Part shown: positions 1 through 8,174 of the stretch, one piece after another | Layout of the letters: each line of letters begins with the position of its first letter | Position numbering within the stretch: the stretch's first letter is position 1 | Assembly: GCF_002215495.1 (NCBI RefSeq) | Contig: NZ_CP021378.1 | Span: 3,114,459 to 3,178,458 of the forward strand | Length of the DNA stretch: 64,000 nt | DNA from: Porphyrobacter sp. CACIAM 03H1 | Lineage (GTDB): Bacteria > Pseudomonadota > Alphaproteobacteria > Sphingomonadales > Sphingomonadaceae | Direction of reading: 5' to 3' | Program-made: the position numbers and the translations under genes | The notes under the pieces: generated by a model | Told to the model about the DNA's origin: nothing | Seen by the model: only the letters and a program-made list of their open reading frames with translations | The model's database searches: none

Positions 1-2637
1 CAGGCCGGTGATCCGCTGGCCGACGCTGTCGAAGGCGAGCCCCCGGCCCAGGACCTTCAGGATACCGACATCTCCCTGCCCGGCGGCGGGATCATCGTCA
101 CCGGCCGCCGCAACCGCGATCCCGCACGCACCTCGGGCCAGGTGCTGAGCGTGCTGTCGGAAGCCGACATCGCCCGCAGCGGCGAAGGCGACATCGCCGG
201 CGCGCTGACCCGCGTCAGCGGCCTCTCGCTCGTCGGCAACGGCCGCGTCTTCGTGCGCGGTTTGGGCGACCGCTATTCGCTCGCGCTGCTCAACGGCCTC
301 CCGCTGCCGAGCCCCGAGCCCCTCAGCCGCGTCGTTCCGCTGGACATCTTCCCGACCAGCGTGATCTCCTCCAGCCTCGTGCAGAAGACCTATTCGGCCA
401 ACTTCCCGGGCGAATTCGGTGGCGGGGTGATCAACCTCACCACCAAGGCGATCCCGACCGAGACCTTCCTCACCGTCGGCTTCTCGGGCAGCGGGGACAC
501 CGAGACGACCTTCCAGAACGGCCTCACCTATTTCGGCAGCCGCTGGGACACCTTCGGCTTCGACAATGGCAACCGCGACTTCCCGAGCGCGCTGCAGGAC
601 GCAATCGCGAGCAACACCCGCATCAACGACCTGCCGATCGCCCAGCAGCGCCAGCTCGCCGGGCAGATCATGCCGCTCAACCTCGTCACGCTGCAGAAGA
701 ACAACGAGCTGCCGATCAACTTCAGCGCCAATGTGACCGGCGGCACCTCCTTCGAGATCGGTGACGGCAACTACCTCGGCCTGATTGCGACCGCCGGGAT
801 CACCAACACCTGGCGCAACCGCAACGTCACCAGCCAGCAGTTCGGCGACGCGGAGGCGGGCCAGCTCCTGTTCGATTCGCGCAACTTCATCACCGACAAC
901 AAGGTGCTGGTGAACGGCCTGATCGGCCTCGGGCTCGACATCGGCGAGCACACGATCCGCTGGACCAACCTCTACATCCGCGACACCCTCAAGACCGCGC
1001 GCCTCGCGACCGGCACCGACAGCTTCACCGACGTCGCGCGCCCGTTCGAGTTCCAGACCCAGCAGACCGGCTGGTTCGAGCGCCAGCTGATGGACTCGCA
1101 GCTCGTCGCCGAATTCAACTTCGACCGCTTCGAGCTCGACCTGCGCGGCGGCTATGCCCGCACCGACCGTGAGGCGCCCTACAACGCGATCGTCCCCTAC
1201 ATCCGCACCAACATCCCCAACGATCCCTTCGGCGACAAGTTCGTGGTCGATGTGGGCGCCCTGATCGGCGGGACCGAGCGCATCCAGGTCGGCTTCGAGG
1301 ATCTGCGCGAGGAACTCTGGTTCGGCGGTGCGGACGTGACCTTCGAGGTCACCGACACGCTCTCGCTGACCGCGGGCTACGCCTATTCGGACACCTCGCG
1401 CCGCTCGCTGTCCTTCATCATCCGCCCCCTGATCGGCTCCACCGCCGAATTCACCACCGCCCTGCGCGCGCTGGGCCTGCGGCGGCCGGGCGAGATCTTC
1501 AACGGCGCGACGCTCGCCTCCGGGGTCATCCCCCCGGCGACCACCGCGCAGCCCTTCTTCAACATCACGGTCTCCGACCCCACCCCCTTTCCCGTATTCG
1601 ACGCCGCGCTGACAGTGCACGCGGGCTACGGCCTCGCGCGCTACCGGCCGACCGACCGGCTCAGCCTCGAGGCGGGCGTGCGCTACGAGGACGGGTTGCA
1701 GGTGGCGGCGCCCGATCCCGCTTTCGGCGGCGGCAACCTCGCCAACCCGACGCGGATCGCCAACGACTACTTCCTGCCCTCGGCCACGGTCACCTGGGAG
1801 GCGATCGACGATCTCCAGCTGCGCCTCTCGGCCTCGCAGACCATCGCCCGCCCGCAGTTCCGCGAGCTGGTCGAGCAGACCTATTTCGATCCGGAATCGA
1901 ACCGCCGTTTCCGCGGCAACCCCTTCCTGATCGACAGCGAGCTGATCAACGTCGAGGCCCGCGCCGAGTATTACTTCGGCGGCCCGCGCCGGGTGAGCCT
2001 CGCGGGCTTCTTCAAGAAGATCGACAACCCGATCGAGAACTTCCTGATCACCGCCCCGGGCATCATCGAGACCAGCTACGCCAACGCGCCCGAGGCCGAG
2101 CTCTACGGCGCCGAGTTCGATTTCGCCTACGGGATCGACCTCGCCAACTGGGGCGGGTTCTTCGAGACCAAGCAATTCCTGATCCTCGCCAACTACACCT
2201 ACACCCAGTCGAGCATCGCGGTCGGGCCGAACGATCTGGCCCCGATCCCGGGGGCGATCGGCCAGGCGGCGAGCCAGCTGTTCGACGACGGCGCGCCGCT
2301 GGTGGGCCAGTCGGACCATGTCGCCAACCTCTCGCTCGGCATCGAGGACGACGACAAGGTCCAGCAGTTCACCGTGCTGTTCAACTACGCCAGCGAGCGC
2401 GTGACCCTGCGCGGCGGCGCCCTGCCCGACGTGGTCGAGGACCCGGGCCTGACGGTCGACGTGGTGGCGCGTTCGGAAGTGAAGCTCGGCGGCTTGCCGC
2501 TCGAAGTGAGCCTCGAGGCGCGCAACATCTTCGGCCGCGACAACTTCGAGTTCCAGCAGATCAACGGCAACCGCGCCGAGATCAACACCTTCGACGTGGG
2601 CACGAGCTTCTCGATCGGGATCAAGGCGGAGTTCTGA
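1..2637 (+). CDS. TonB-dependent outer-membrane receptor (5' end outside the window)
   Basis: Outer-membrane active transporter for an unknown ligand, probably an iron chelate or other scarce nutrient, energised by TonB. The open frame enters from the left edge, so the signal peptide and true start are missing; 878 residues are visible. A TonB-box-like stretch IIVTGRR lies near visible residues 31-37, then a plug domain (SGLSLVGNGRVFVRGLGDRY; EFGGGVINLTTK) and a long 22-stranded-type barrel rich in alternating aromatic and polar residues. It ends in the typical FSIGIKAEF with a terminal Phe. The first-listed Met at 142 lies inside the plug, so it is not the start. A terminator follows directly. 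The ligand cannot be told from sequence. The Fe(III) ABC transporter 6 kb away makes iron a reasonable guess only. Confidence 0.93.
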   Translation, partial: QAGDPLADAVEGEPPAQDLQDTDISLPGGGIIVTGRRNRDPARTSGQVLSVLSEADIARSGEGDIAGALTRVSGLSLVGNGRVFVRGLGDRYSLALLNGLPLPSPEPLSRVVPLDIFPTSVISSSLVQKTYSANFPGEFGGGVINLTTKAIPTETFLTVGFSGSGDTETTFQNGLTYFGSRWDTFGFDNGNRDFPSALQDAIASNTRINDLPIAQQRQLAGQIMPLNLVTLQKNNELPINFSANVTGGTSFEIGDGNYLGLIATAGITNTWRNRNVTSQQFGDAEAGQLLFDSRNFITDNKVLVNGLIGLGLDIGEHTIRWTNLYIRDTLKTARLATGTDSFTDVARPFEFQTQQTGWFERQLMDSQLVAEFNFDRFELDLRGGYARTDREAPYNAIVPYIRTNIPNDPFGDKFVVDVGALIGGTERIQVGFEDLREELWFGGADVTFEVTDTLSLTAGYAYSDTSRRSLSFIIRPLIGSTAEFTTALRALGLRRPGEIFNGATLASGVIPPATTAQPFFNITVSDPTPFPVFDAALTVHAGYGLARYRPTDRLSLEAGVRYEDGLQVAAPDPAFGGGNLANPTRIANDYFLPSATVTWEAIDDLQLRLSASQTIARPQFRELVEQTYFDPESNRRFRGNPFLIDSELINVEARAEYYFGGPRRVSLAGFFKKIDNPIENFLITAPGIIETSYANAPEAELYGAEFDFAYGIDLANWGGFFETKQFLILANYTYTQSSIAVGPNDLAPIPGAIGQAASQLFDDGAPLVGQSDHVANLSLGIEDDDKVQQFTVLFNYASERVTLRGGALPDVVEDPGLTVDVVARSEVKLGGLPLEVSLEARNIFGRDNFEFQQINGNRAEINTFDVGTSFSIGIKAEF

Positions 2638-2661
2638 GGCATACCGCGAGGCATATGAAAG

Positions 2662-2690
2662 GGCCGCTCCCTGACCGGGGCGGCCTTTTT
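2662..2690 (+). terminator. Rho-independent terminator of the TonB receptor gene
   Basis: Arms GGCCGCTCC and GGGGCGGCC (one T-G wobble) enclose a 6-nt loop and are followed by TTTTT. It lies 25 nt after the receptor stop codon. Confidence 0.88.
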
Positions 2691-2771
2691 GCTTGGCAAG
2701 CCGCAACGCTCAAGCAGCGCAAATCCCGATCAACGAGGGTCCGCTTTCAGGATCGGCGCGGCGCTGGGTGG

Positions 2772-3419
2772 ATGACCGGAGATGGGTGGATTGCTGCCAT
2801 TGACCCATTCGATGCAGGCGGGAAGTATGTGCCGATGCTCGAAGCCAATCCGAAGGCCCGTGCCGACCTGAAGCCGGGCACCCTTTATGCCCTCCTCGGT
2901 GAACAGGAGTGGGTCTACTACGGCCAAGTCACGACGGACAAAGCCGTAGGCTTCTTCCGGCGCAGGGATCGTGAAGTCGCTGTCATTGAAACGATTGTCA
3001 CCTCACCGATTATGTCGATCGTGTCAGTGCTTTATCCATCGATCACCCGAGCTCTTCGCTCCGGTCGATGGCAGAAGCTTGGACGTTGTGAGCTTGTGCC
3101 CGATCTCCAGAGAGGTCGGCGTGTGGTGCAATGGCCTGTAGGAACACTTACGGTTACGATCTGGGATCAGGGGGGCACGGGCACCGAAACCCGCGTAGAT
3201 GATCCTGCTATTCAGGACCTGGAAGTCATGGCTGGCTGGGACGCCGAACAGCACATCCCTTCCCGACTAACAGCTGACTTCGGGCAAGAGGTGGCGGAAT
3301 GGCACGTAGGCGGTCCCGTCTGGAGAGAGCGAAAGGTAAAGGAGGAACTGGCGAGGCGGAACCCTGAAGCGCCTTGGCATCAGCTACCAACGGGTTGGGT
3401 GCCGACTGTCGCCTCCTAA
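2772..3419 (+). CDS. Hypothetical protein, weak resemblance to Imm26-type immunity proteins
   Basis: About 215 residues, no signal peptide or membrane segment. I do not recognise it firmly. The stretch KPGTLYALLGEQEWVYYGQV followed by a hydrophobic run and GRWQKLGRCEL recalls the core of Imm26-family proteins (short beta hairpin, then 'ygrv' motif), but this is impression only. The frame is open back to 2655, inside the preceding terminator, so that start is rejected. ATG 2772 is used; ATG 2835 (MLEANPK, with GGGAAG upstream) is an equally good start because the DNA before about 2795 resembles an intergenic repeat also found near 62895-62955. Codon use is less GC-biased than in its neighbours, which fits acquisition. 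No partner toxin is visible. It stands alone between the receptor and a convergent regulator gene. Confidence 0.6.
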   Translation: MTGDGWIAAIDPFDAGGKYVPMLEANPKARADLKPGTLYALLGEQEWVYYGQVTTDKAVGFFRRRDREVAVIETIVTSPIMSIVSVLYPSITRALRSGRWQKLGRCELVPDLQRGRRVVQWPVGTLTVTIWDQGGTGTETRVDDPAIQDLEVMAGWDAEQHIPSRLTADFGQEVAEWHVGGPVWRERKVKEELARRNPEAPWHQLPTGWVPTVAS

Positions 3420-3508
3420 GGGTTCGTGATCTGTCCACAATGGGGTCGATTACTGAATGTCGGCATTAGGCGGCGAGATAGAGGAAGCTGCCATCCTCAG
3501 AACCGTCG

Positions 3509-3527
3509 CCCCGTGCTTGACACGGGG
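3509..3527. repeat. REP-like palindrome with CTTGA loop
   Basis: CCCCGTG-CTTGA-CACGGGG forms a perfect 7-bp stem. Similar hairpins with a CTTGA or TCAAG loop occur at 7133-7149 and 7194-7208, also between genes and with CAGGCTTC nearby, indicating a dispersed intergenic repeat family. Confidence 0.65.
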
Positions 3528-3785
3528 TCAGGCTTCTCTCTTCTTCGCCGCCCGCAGCAAAGCAGCCAAGCCCCGTGTCAGGAAACGCGGCGACGAACGG
3601 TCAGTCGCTTCGTTTTCCTACTTCCCTGTCAGCAGCTACGATCTGCCCGGCTCTTTCACATCGTTCTGTCCAGCCTGCGACGCCGTTTGCCATTGAAGGC
3701 GCGTTTTCTTTCGCTGCCCCCGTGTCCGTCCGCTCGCGCAACCGCAATCAAGCAATTGCGTTATCGAGAAAAAATCGGGGACGGT

Positions 3786-3808
3786 AAAGCGGACACGGTG
3801 TCCGCTTT
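3786..3808. repeat. Perfect palindrome, possible terminator of the response regulator gene
   Basis: AAAGCGGACAC and GTGTCCGCTTT are perfect reverse complements around a single G. It lies 17 bp past the stop codon of the minus-strand regulator gene, so it may end that transcript, though no clear U tract follows. The core TCCGCTTT recurs near 2743, 37532 and 62897, so it may instead belong to a repeat family. Confidence 0.55.
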
Positions 3809-3824
3809 GTCCGCTTGCGCCCAC

Positions 3825-4499
3825 TCACCCCAAATCGAAGACGTAGCCCAGCGAACGCACCGTGCGCAGCGGGTTGCCGCCGCCCGCAGCCTTGATCGCG
3901 CGGCGCAGGCGGCCGATCCACACGTCCACCGTGCGCTCGTCGATCGGGGGTTCGCGCTTGCCGAGGCCGTTGATGAGGTCCTCGCGGGTCAGCACGCGGT
4001 TGGGGTTCTCGGCGAGGAAGCGCAGCAGCCGGAACTCGTTGGGCCTGAGCACGATCGGAGTGTCGTTCCAGCGCGCCTGGAGCGCGGCCATGTCGATCAC
4101 CAGCGCGCCAAGCTCGAAGCGCCGCGTCGCCTGCCGCTCGGCCCCGCGCGATTGCAGCGCCAGCACCCGGTCGAGCACCGCGGTGCGGGTCAGCGGGCCG
4201 ACGAGATAATCATCCGCCCCGGCCCGCAGCGCGCGGCGGCGGTCCTCGGCGTCGTCCTCCTCCAGCACGATGGTGATATGCGCATCCTCGGTGCGCGGGT
4301 CGGCGCGCAGCCGGCGGCACATCTCCAGCCCCGCGAGTTCGGGCATGACCCAGTCTACGAAGGCCCACATCGGCCCCTCGACCAGCCGCCGCGGCCCGTC
4401 CGGCCCGAGCCGGTCGAAGGTGAAGCGGCGCTGGTCGTGCACGAAATCCTCGAGGCTTTCGCCCAGTTCGCTCGTCAGGAAGATATTGACGACATCCAT
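3825..4499 (-). CDS. OmpR/PhoB-family response regulator with degenerate receiver
   Basis: 224 residues: an N-terminal receiver-like domain (about 1-120) and a C-terminal winged-helix DNA-binding domain (about 125-224: VLRPNEFRLLRFLAENPNR, DERTVDVWIGRLRRAI, IRTVRSLGYVF-like end). The phospho-acceptor position is kept as Asp49 in FVDWVMPE. The acidic pair that binds Mg (normally DDE after the first strand) reads TSE, the conserved Thr is not evident in TIVLEEDD, and the conserved Lys before Pro is Gly (LVGPLT). It may therefore work without normal phosphorylation. No histidine kinase gene is adjacent. Target genes are unknown. The start was chosen because the first strand of the receiver begins immediately after it. 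Confidence 0.85.
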   Translation of the reverse strand: MDVVNIFLTSELGESLEDFVHDQRRFTFDRLGPDGPRRLVEGPMWAFVDWVMPELAGLEMCRRLRADPRTEDAHITIVLEEDDAEDRRRALRAGADDYLVGPLTRTAVLDRVLALQSRGAERQATRRFELGALVIDMAALQARWNDTPIVLRPNEFRLLRFLAENPNRVLTREDLINGLGKREPPIDERTVDVWIGRLRRAIKAAGGGNPLRTVRSLGYVFDLG

Positions 4500-4626
4500 G
4501 TTTGCCAGCCCCGGTTTGGTGCCGGAGTGGCGCAGCGGTGTGACGCGTTTGTGACTGGATTGCAGCGATGTGTAACAATTGGCGCAACGGCGGGGCAGGA
4601 CCGCGATGCAGCTGGCGCCGTGCGCG

Positions 4627-5367
4627 TCAGGACAGCGTCAAGCCCCCGTCCACCACCAGCGTCTGGCCGGTGATGTAGGCGCTAAGCGGCGAGGCGAGGA
4701 ACAGCGCGGCGCCGGCCATGTCCTCAGGCGTGCCCATGCGGCGCAGGGGGATTTTCCTGAGGCTGGCTTCGAGCCGCTCGGGGTGGTCGGTGGTGACCGA
4801 GGTGAGCTTGGTCGGCACCAGCCCCGGCGCGATGCCGTTGACCCTCATGCCGTCGCGCGCCCAGGCCTCGCCCAGCGTCTTGGTGAGGCTCGCCGCGCCC
4901 GCTTTCGAGGCGGCATAGGCGGGCGTGCCGATGGTCGATTTGAACGCGGCGACCGACGAGACGATGATGATCGTGCCCTTGCTATCCGCCAGTGCGGGGT
5001 GGAAGGCGCGCGCGGCGTCCATCACCGAATTGAGGTTGATGTCGACGACCTGGTCCCAGCCCTCGCGGGTGAACTCCTGCCGGCCATAGCGGACGGTGCC
5101 CTGGCAGAGCACCAGCACGTCGACCGGGCCGAAATCCGCCGCGAGCCGCCCCGCCGCCTCGCGGTCGGTAAGGTCGAGCTGGCGGTAGTCGAGGCCGGTG
5201 AAGTCCGAATCCTCGGCCTCGAGGTAGTCCCCGAAATCCGGCCGGGTGCCGGTGACAGTGACGCTGGCGCCCCGCTGCCGGAAGCCGTGGGCGATGCCAT
5301 TGCCGATCCCGCTCGACCCGCCGATGACGAGGACGCGTTTGCCGGTGAAGTCGAGCGGTTCGGTCAT
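4627..5367 (-). CDS. Short-chain dehydrogenase/reductase (SDR)
   Basis: NAD(P)-dependent oxidoreductase of the classical SDR type, 246 residues. The Rossmann glycine motif GGSSGIGNG is near residues 16-24, catalytic Ser in IIVSSVAAF, Tyr and Lys in YAASKAG, and the C-terminal IAPG and TGQTLVVDGG motifs are present. The usual NNAG is LCQG, a departure in the cofactor-binding turn. The ATG at 5367 is preferred over an upstream start because it lies 2 bp after the stop codon of the acyl-CoA dehydrogenase gene, giving translational coupling, and the Rossmann strand follows within ten residues. The pairing suggests a role in acyl-CoA or beta-hydroxyacyl metabolism. The substrate is not predictable. 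Confidence 0.9.
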   Translation of the reverse strand: MTEPLDFTGKRVLVIGGSSGIGNGIAHGFRQRGASVTVTGTRPDFGDYLEAEDSDFTGLDYRQLDLTDREAAGRLAADFGPVDVLVLCQGTVRYGRQEFTREGWDQVVDINLNSVMDAARAFHPALADSKGTIIIVSSVAAFKSTIGTPAYAASKAGAASLTKTLGEAWARDGMRVNGIAPGLVPTKLTSVTTDHPERLEASLRKIPLRRMGTPEDMAGAALFLASPLSAYITGQTLVVDGGLTLS

Positions 5368-5369
5368 GG

Positions 5370-6512
5370 TCAGATGCTCCGCGAGATCACTTCCTTCATG
5401 ATCTCGTTGGTGCCGCCGAAGATCCGCGTCACGCGCGCGTCGCGCCACAGGCGGGCGATGGCATACTCGTTCATGTAGCCCGCCCCGCCGTGGAGTTGCA
5501 GCGAAACGTCGCAGGTTTCCCACTGGAGATCGGTGTGCCACAGCTTGGCCGCGCTCGCCTCGTCGGTGGTGAGCTCACCCGCAAGGTGCTTTCGGATCGC
5601 CCAGTCGAGGTGCGCCCAGCCCACCTGCAGCTTGGCCTTGAGGTCCGCGAGGGTGAACTTGGTGTTCTGGAACTCGAACACGGTCTTGCCAAAGGCCGCG
5701 CGTTCCTTGGTGAACTTCACCGCCTCGTCGAAGGCCCGCTGCGCCGACGCCTGCGCGCCGACCGCGATGCTGAGGCGTTCCTGCGGCAGCTCCTCCATCA
5801 GGTGCACGAAGCCCATGCCCTCGGCGCCGAGGATATTGGTCATCGGCACGCGGCAATCGTTGAAGAACAGCTCCGAGGTGTCGGCAGAGTGCTGCCCGAT
5901 CTTGTCGAGGTTGCGCCCGCGCTCGAAGCCGGGGGTGTCGGCGTCCACCAGCACCAGCGAAATGCCTTTGGCGCCCTTCTCGGGATCGGTCTTGGCAACC
6001 ACGATCACGCAGTCGGCATTCTGGCCGTTGGTGATGTAGGTCTTCGAGCCGTTGATGACGAGGTGATTGCCTTCCTTCCTTGCCGTGGTGCGGATGCCCT
6101 GAAGGTCGGAGCCTGCGCCCGGCTCGGTCATGGCGATGGCGGTGATGATGTCGCCGCTGACCATGCCGGGGAGGTATTTCTGACGCTGTTCGGGGGTGCC
6201 GAGGCGCTCGAAATAGTTCGCCGTGATGTCCGATTGCAGCGTGAAGCCCGCCGCCGAGCCGAGGTAGGACAGTTCCTCGGCGACAATGCAGTTGAACCCG
6301 AAATCGAGGCCGAGCCCCCCGTTCTCCTCCTTGACGGTGGGGCACAAGAGACCCGCCTCGCCCACCGCCTTCCACACCGAGCGCGGAACGATCCCGTCGG
6401 CTTCGTGCTGGTCGAGATTGGGCGTGAGGTGCTCGGCAAAGACCTTGCGAACGGTGTTGCGGAAGGCCTCGTGGTCTTCATTATAGGCGGTGCGGTGGGC
6501 GGTCGCGAGCAT
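5370..6512 (-). CDS. Acyl-CoA dehydrogenase family protein
   Basis: FAD-dependent dehydrogenase that oxidises the alpha-beta bond of an acyl-CoA and passes electrons to ETF. 380 residues, normal length. N-terminal helical domain (about 1-120), beta domain with AMTEPGAGSDLQGI and YITNGQNADCVIV, and a C-terminal helical domain with LQLHGGAGYMNEYAIARLWRD and IFGGTNEIMKEVI; the Glu in GTNEIM is the usual catalytic base position. First gene of a two-gene unit with the SDR. Substrate chain type is unknown. The operon lies outside the PGC and has no evident link to photosynthesis. Confidence 0.94.
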   Translation of the reverse strand: MLATAHRTAYNEDHEAFRNTVRKVFAEHLTPNLDQHEADGIVPRSVWKAVGEAGLLCPTVKEENGGLGLDFGFNCIVAEELSYLGSAAGFTLQSDITANYFERLGTPEQRQKYLPGMVSGDIITAIAMTEPGAGSDLQGIRTTARKEGNHLVINGSKTYITNGQNADCVIVVAKTDPEKGAKGISLVLVDADTPGFERGRNLDKIGQHSADTSELFFNDCRVPMTNILGAEGMGFVHLMEELPQERLSIAVGAQASAQRAFDEAVKFTKERAAFGKTVFEFQNTKFTLADLKAKLQVGWAHLDWAIRKHLAGELTTDEASAAKLWHTDLQWETCDVSLQLHGGAGYMNEYAIARLWRDARVTRIFGGTNEIMKEVISRSI

Positions 6513-6650
6513 GGGGGTTCTCTCCGGGCAATGGGTTTTGATTTGCCACGATAGAAGCCCGCACGCCCGCTAGGGTCAAGCGCGAAAGTGGGGGTGGCGA
6601 GTGCCCCTCCGACTATTGCCTCCGATCCCCGCCTGCGCCATCATCCTGTG

Positions 6651-7115
6651 ATGAAGTTAGCTTATACAATTCTGATGCTTGTCAGCGGTGCGGCATGCCG
6701 GGCGCACACCGCAGAGCAGACTGCAGTCATGCAGGCGATAGAGGCGGCTGTCGTGCTGCCTGAGGGTGCGGGCGCGCTCGATGAGTATTCCCGGAATTAC
6801 GCTGTGGGGCCCGACGGCAAGGTCTTGGCCCGCTATGTCATTCCGAGTGAATCCTCGGTTGCCGATGAAGACCATGGTTGCGAGGTAATGCTCGCGAACT
6901 TCGACTCGCGCCCCTGCACCGACGAGGAAGTGGCAGAGATGGTCCGCGACGATCAGGCTCGCGCTGAAAGAATTGGCAAGGCCGGCCAGTCCCGCTGGCT
7001 TGAAAGCTACAGCGAATTGCCGTTCGTCCTCGATGCCGGCTGTGGCCTCATCGAGATTGTCTACAATCCGCACTCAAAGCAGATCGAGCGCGCGGAATGC
7101 AACGGAGAAGCCTGA
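6651..7115 (+). CDS. Hypothetical exported protein
   Basis: 154 residues from ATG 6651, which begins a short Lys-containing signal sequence (MKLAYTILMLVSGAACRAH). The Cys at residue 17 could be a lipobox Cys, though Gly at -3 is atypical. Four further Cys (in HGCEVM, RPCTDEE, DAGCGLI, AECNGEA) could form two disulfides in the periplasm. No family recognised. The frame stays open upstream to 6588, but the extra residues would precede the signal peptide, so that start is rejected. Transcribed divergently from the acyl-CoA dehydrogenase gene. Confidence 0.7.
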   Translation: MKLAYTILMLVSGAACRAHTAEQTAVMQAIEAAVVLPEGAGALDEYSRNYAVGPDGKVLARYVIPSESSVADEDHGCEVMLANFDSRPCTDEEVAEMVRDDQARAERIGKAGQSRWLESYSELPFVLDAGCGLIEIVYNPHSKQIERAECNGEA

Positions 7116-7132
7116 GGGACATCTTCTCAACA

Positions 7133-7208
7133 CCCGGACTTGATCCGGGCCCAGGCTTCCTATTGGCAACGTCAACTCGAAGCCAGCCAAACTCCGTGTC
7201 AAGCACGG
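7133..7208. repeat. Pair of REP-like palindromes
   Basis: CCCGGA-CTTGA-TCCGGG (7133-7149) and CCGTG-TCAAG-CACGG (7194-7208) are perfect hairpins whose loops are reverse complements of each other. They sit between two convergent genes and could also act as a bidirectional terminator. They match the repeat at 3509-3527 in loop and flanking CAGGCTTC. Confidence 0.65.
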
Positions 7209-7224
7209 GGCGACGGGAGGGGGC

Positions 7225-8040
7225 TCACCCCACAAACGCCCGTTCGATCACGAACTGGCCCGGCTTGTTGTTCGCGCCCTCCTCGAACCCGCGCCGTTCC
7301 AAGTCAGCGGCGTGGTCCTTGATCATCGCCATCGAGCCACACAGCATCACCCGGTCTTCTTCCGGCACGAAGCGCTGCGGGCCCTTGGACTGTTCGAACA
7401 GACGCCCGTCGTCGATCAGCTGCTGGATGCGGCCCTGGGTGCGGAAGCTCTCGCGGGTCACGGTCGGCACGTAGATCATCCGCGCGCGGTCTTCGTCTTC
7501 GAGCAGCGGGTCCCCTTCGAGCTTGCTCTCCAGCAGCTCGCGATATGCCAGTTCGGCAACGTGGCGCACCGAATGGACGACGATCACTTCCTCGAACATC
7601 TGGTAGACCTCGGGATCGCGCACGAGGCTCATGAAGGGCGCAAGGCCGGTGCCTGTCGAGAGCATGAACAGCCGCTTGCCCGGCAGCAGCGCGTCGGTGA
7701 CGAGCGTGCCGGTCGGCTTCTTGCCGAGGTAGATGGGGTCACCCACCTGGATGTGCTGGAGGCGCGAGGTCAGGGGGCCGTCCTGCACCTTGATCGACAG
7801 GAACTCCAGCTCCTCGGCATAGGACGGCGAGGCGACCGAATAGGCGCGCAGCAAGGGCTTGCCGTTGTCGCCGGGCAGACCGATCATCACGAACTCGCCC
7901 GAACGGAAGCGGAAGCTCGCGGGCCGCGTCATCTTCAGCGTGAACAGCCCTTCGGTCCAGTGATGGACGTAGGTGATCGTTTCCACGGAGAGCGCCGCGC
8001 TCTCGGTGAACTGGTCGCGGTCGATGATGGGCTGGTTCAA
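7225..8040 (-). CDS. fpr: Ferredoxin--NADP(+) reductase
   Basis: FAD enzyme that exchanges electrons between ferredoxin/flavodoxin and NADP(H). The FAD-binding motif RAYSVASPSY, the NADP-binding STGTGLAPFMSLVRD and MLCGSMAMIKD, and the C-terminal FVIERAFVG of the bacterial subclass I (Rhodobacter FPR-like) are all present. The frame is open to 8127, but the segment before 8040 (rich in Cys, Gly and Pro) is not family-like. TTG 8040 gives 271 residues, the usual length, starting MNQPIIDRDQFTESAALSVE. An alternative is the TTG at 8127. The enzyme may supply reduced ferredoxin for BchL/BchX or serve oxidative stress defence; neither is shown by context. Confidence 0.92.
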   Translation of the reverse strand: MNQPIIDRDQFTESAALSVETITYVHHWTEGLFTLKMTRPASFRFRSGEFVMIGLPGDNGKPLLRAYSVASPSYAEELEFLSIKVQDGPLTSRLQHIQVGDPIYLGKKPTGTLVTDALLPGKRLFMLSTGTGLAPFMSLVRDPEVYQMFEEVIVVHSVRHVAELAYRELLESKLEGDPLLEDEDRARMIYVPTVTRESFRTQGRIQQLIDDGRLFEQSKGPQRFVPEEDRVMLCGSMAMIKDHAADLERRGFEEGANNKPGQFVIERAFVG

Positions 8041-8174
8041 AGCGGGCCTCGGATACAGGTCTGCGCCGCGGGGGATGCCGCAGCCGGAAATGGGGGCGCA
8101 AATGGACGACAAGCGCGCGCCCTTCAAGACAGATTAGCGTTAGGGCGTGAAAGCGGGCCTTGAATTGCGCCAGA

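Larger units (their letters stand above)
3420..3824. other. 405-bp non-coding region with repeat hairpins
   Basis: Several short open frames cross this stretch but none has a ribosome-binding site or family signature. It holds a REP-like hairpin near 3509-3527, a degenerate second copy near 3574-3586 and the 23-bp palindrome at 3786-3808. No tRNA or other RNA gene is evident. Confidence 0.6.

Noticed and set aside
3457..3787. Several small frames in the intergenic region before the response regulator
   Set aside because: They overlap each other and the REP-like hairpins, and lack ribosome-binding sites.
3426..4673. 415-codon plus-strand frame
   Set aside because: Mostly antisense to the response regulator gene, no ribosome-binding site, no domain.
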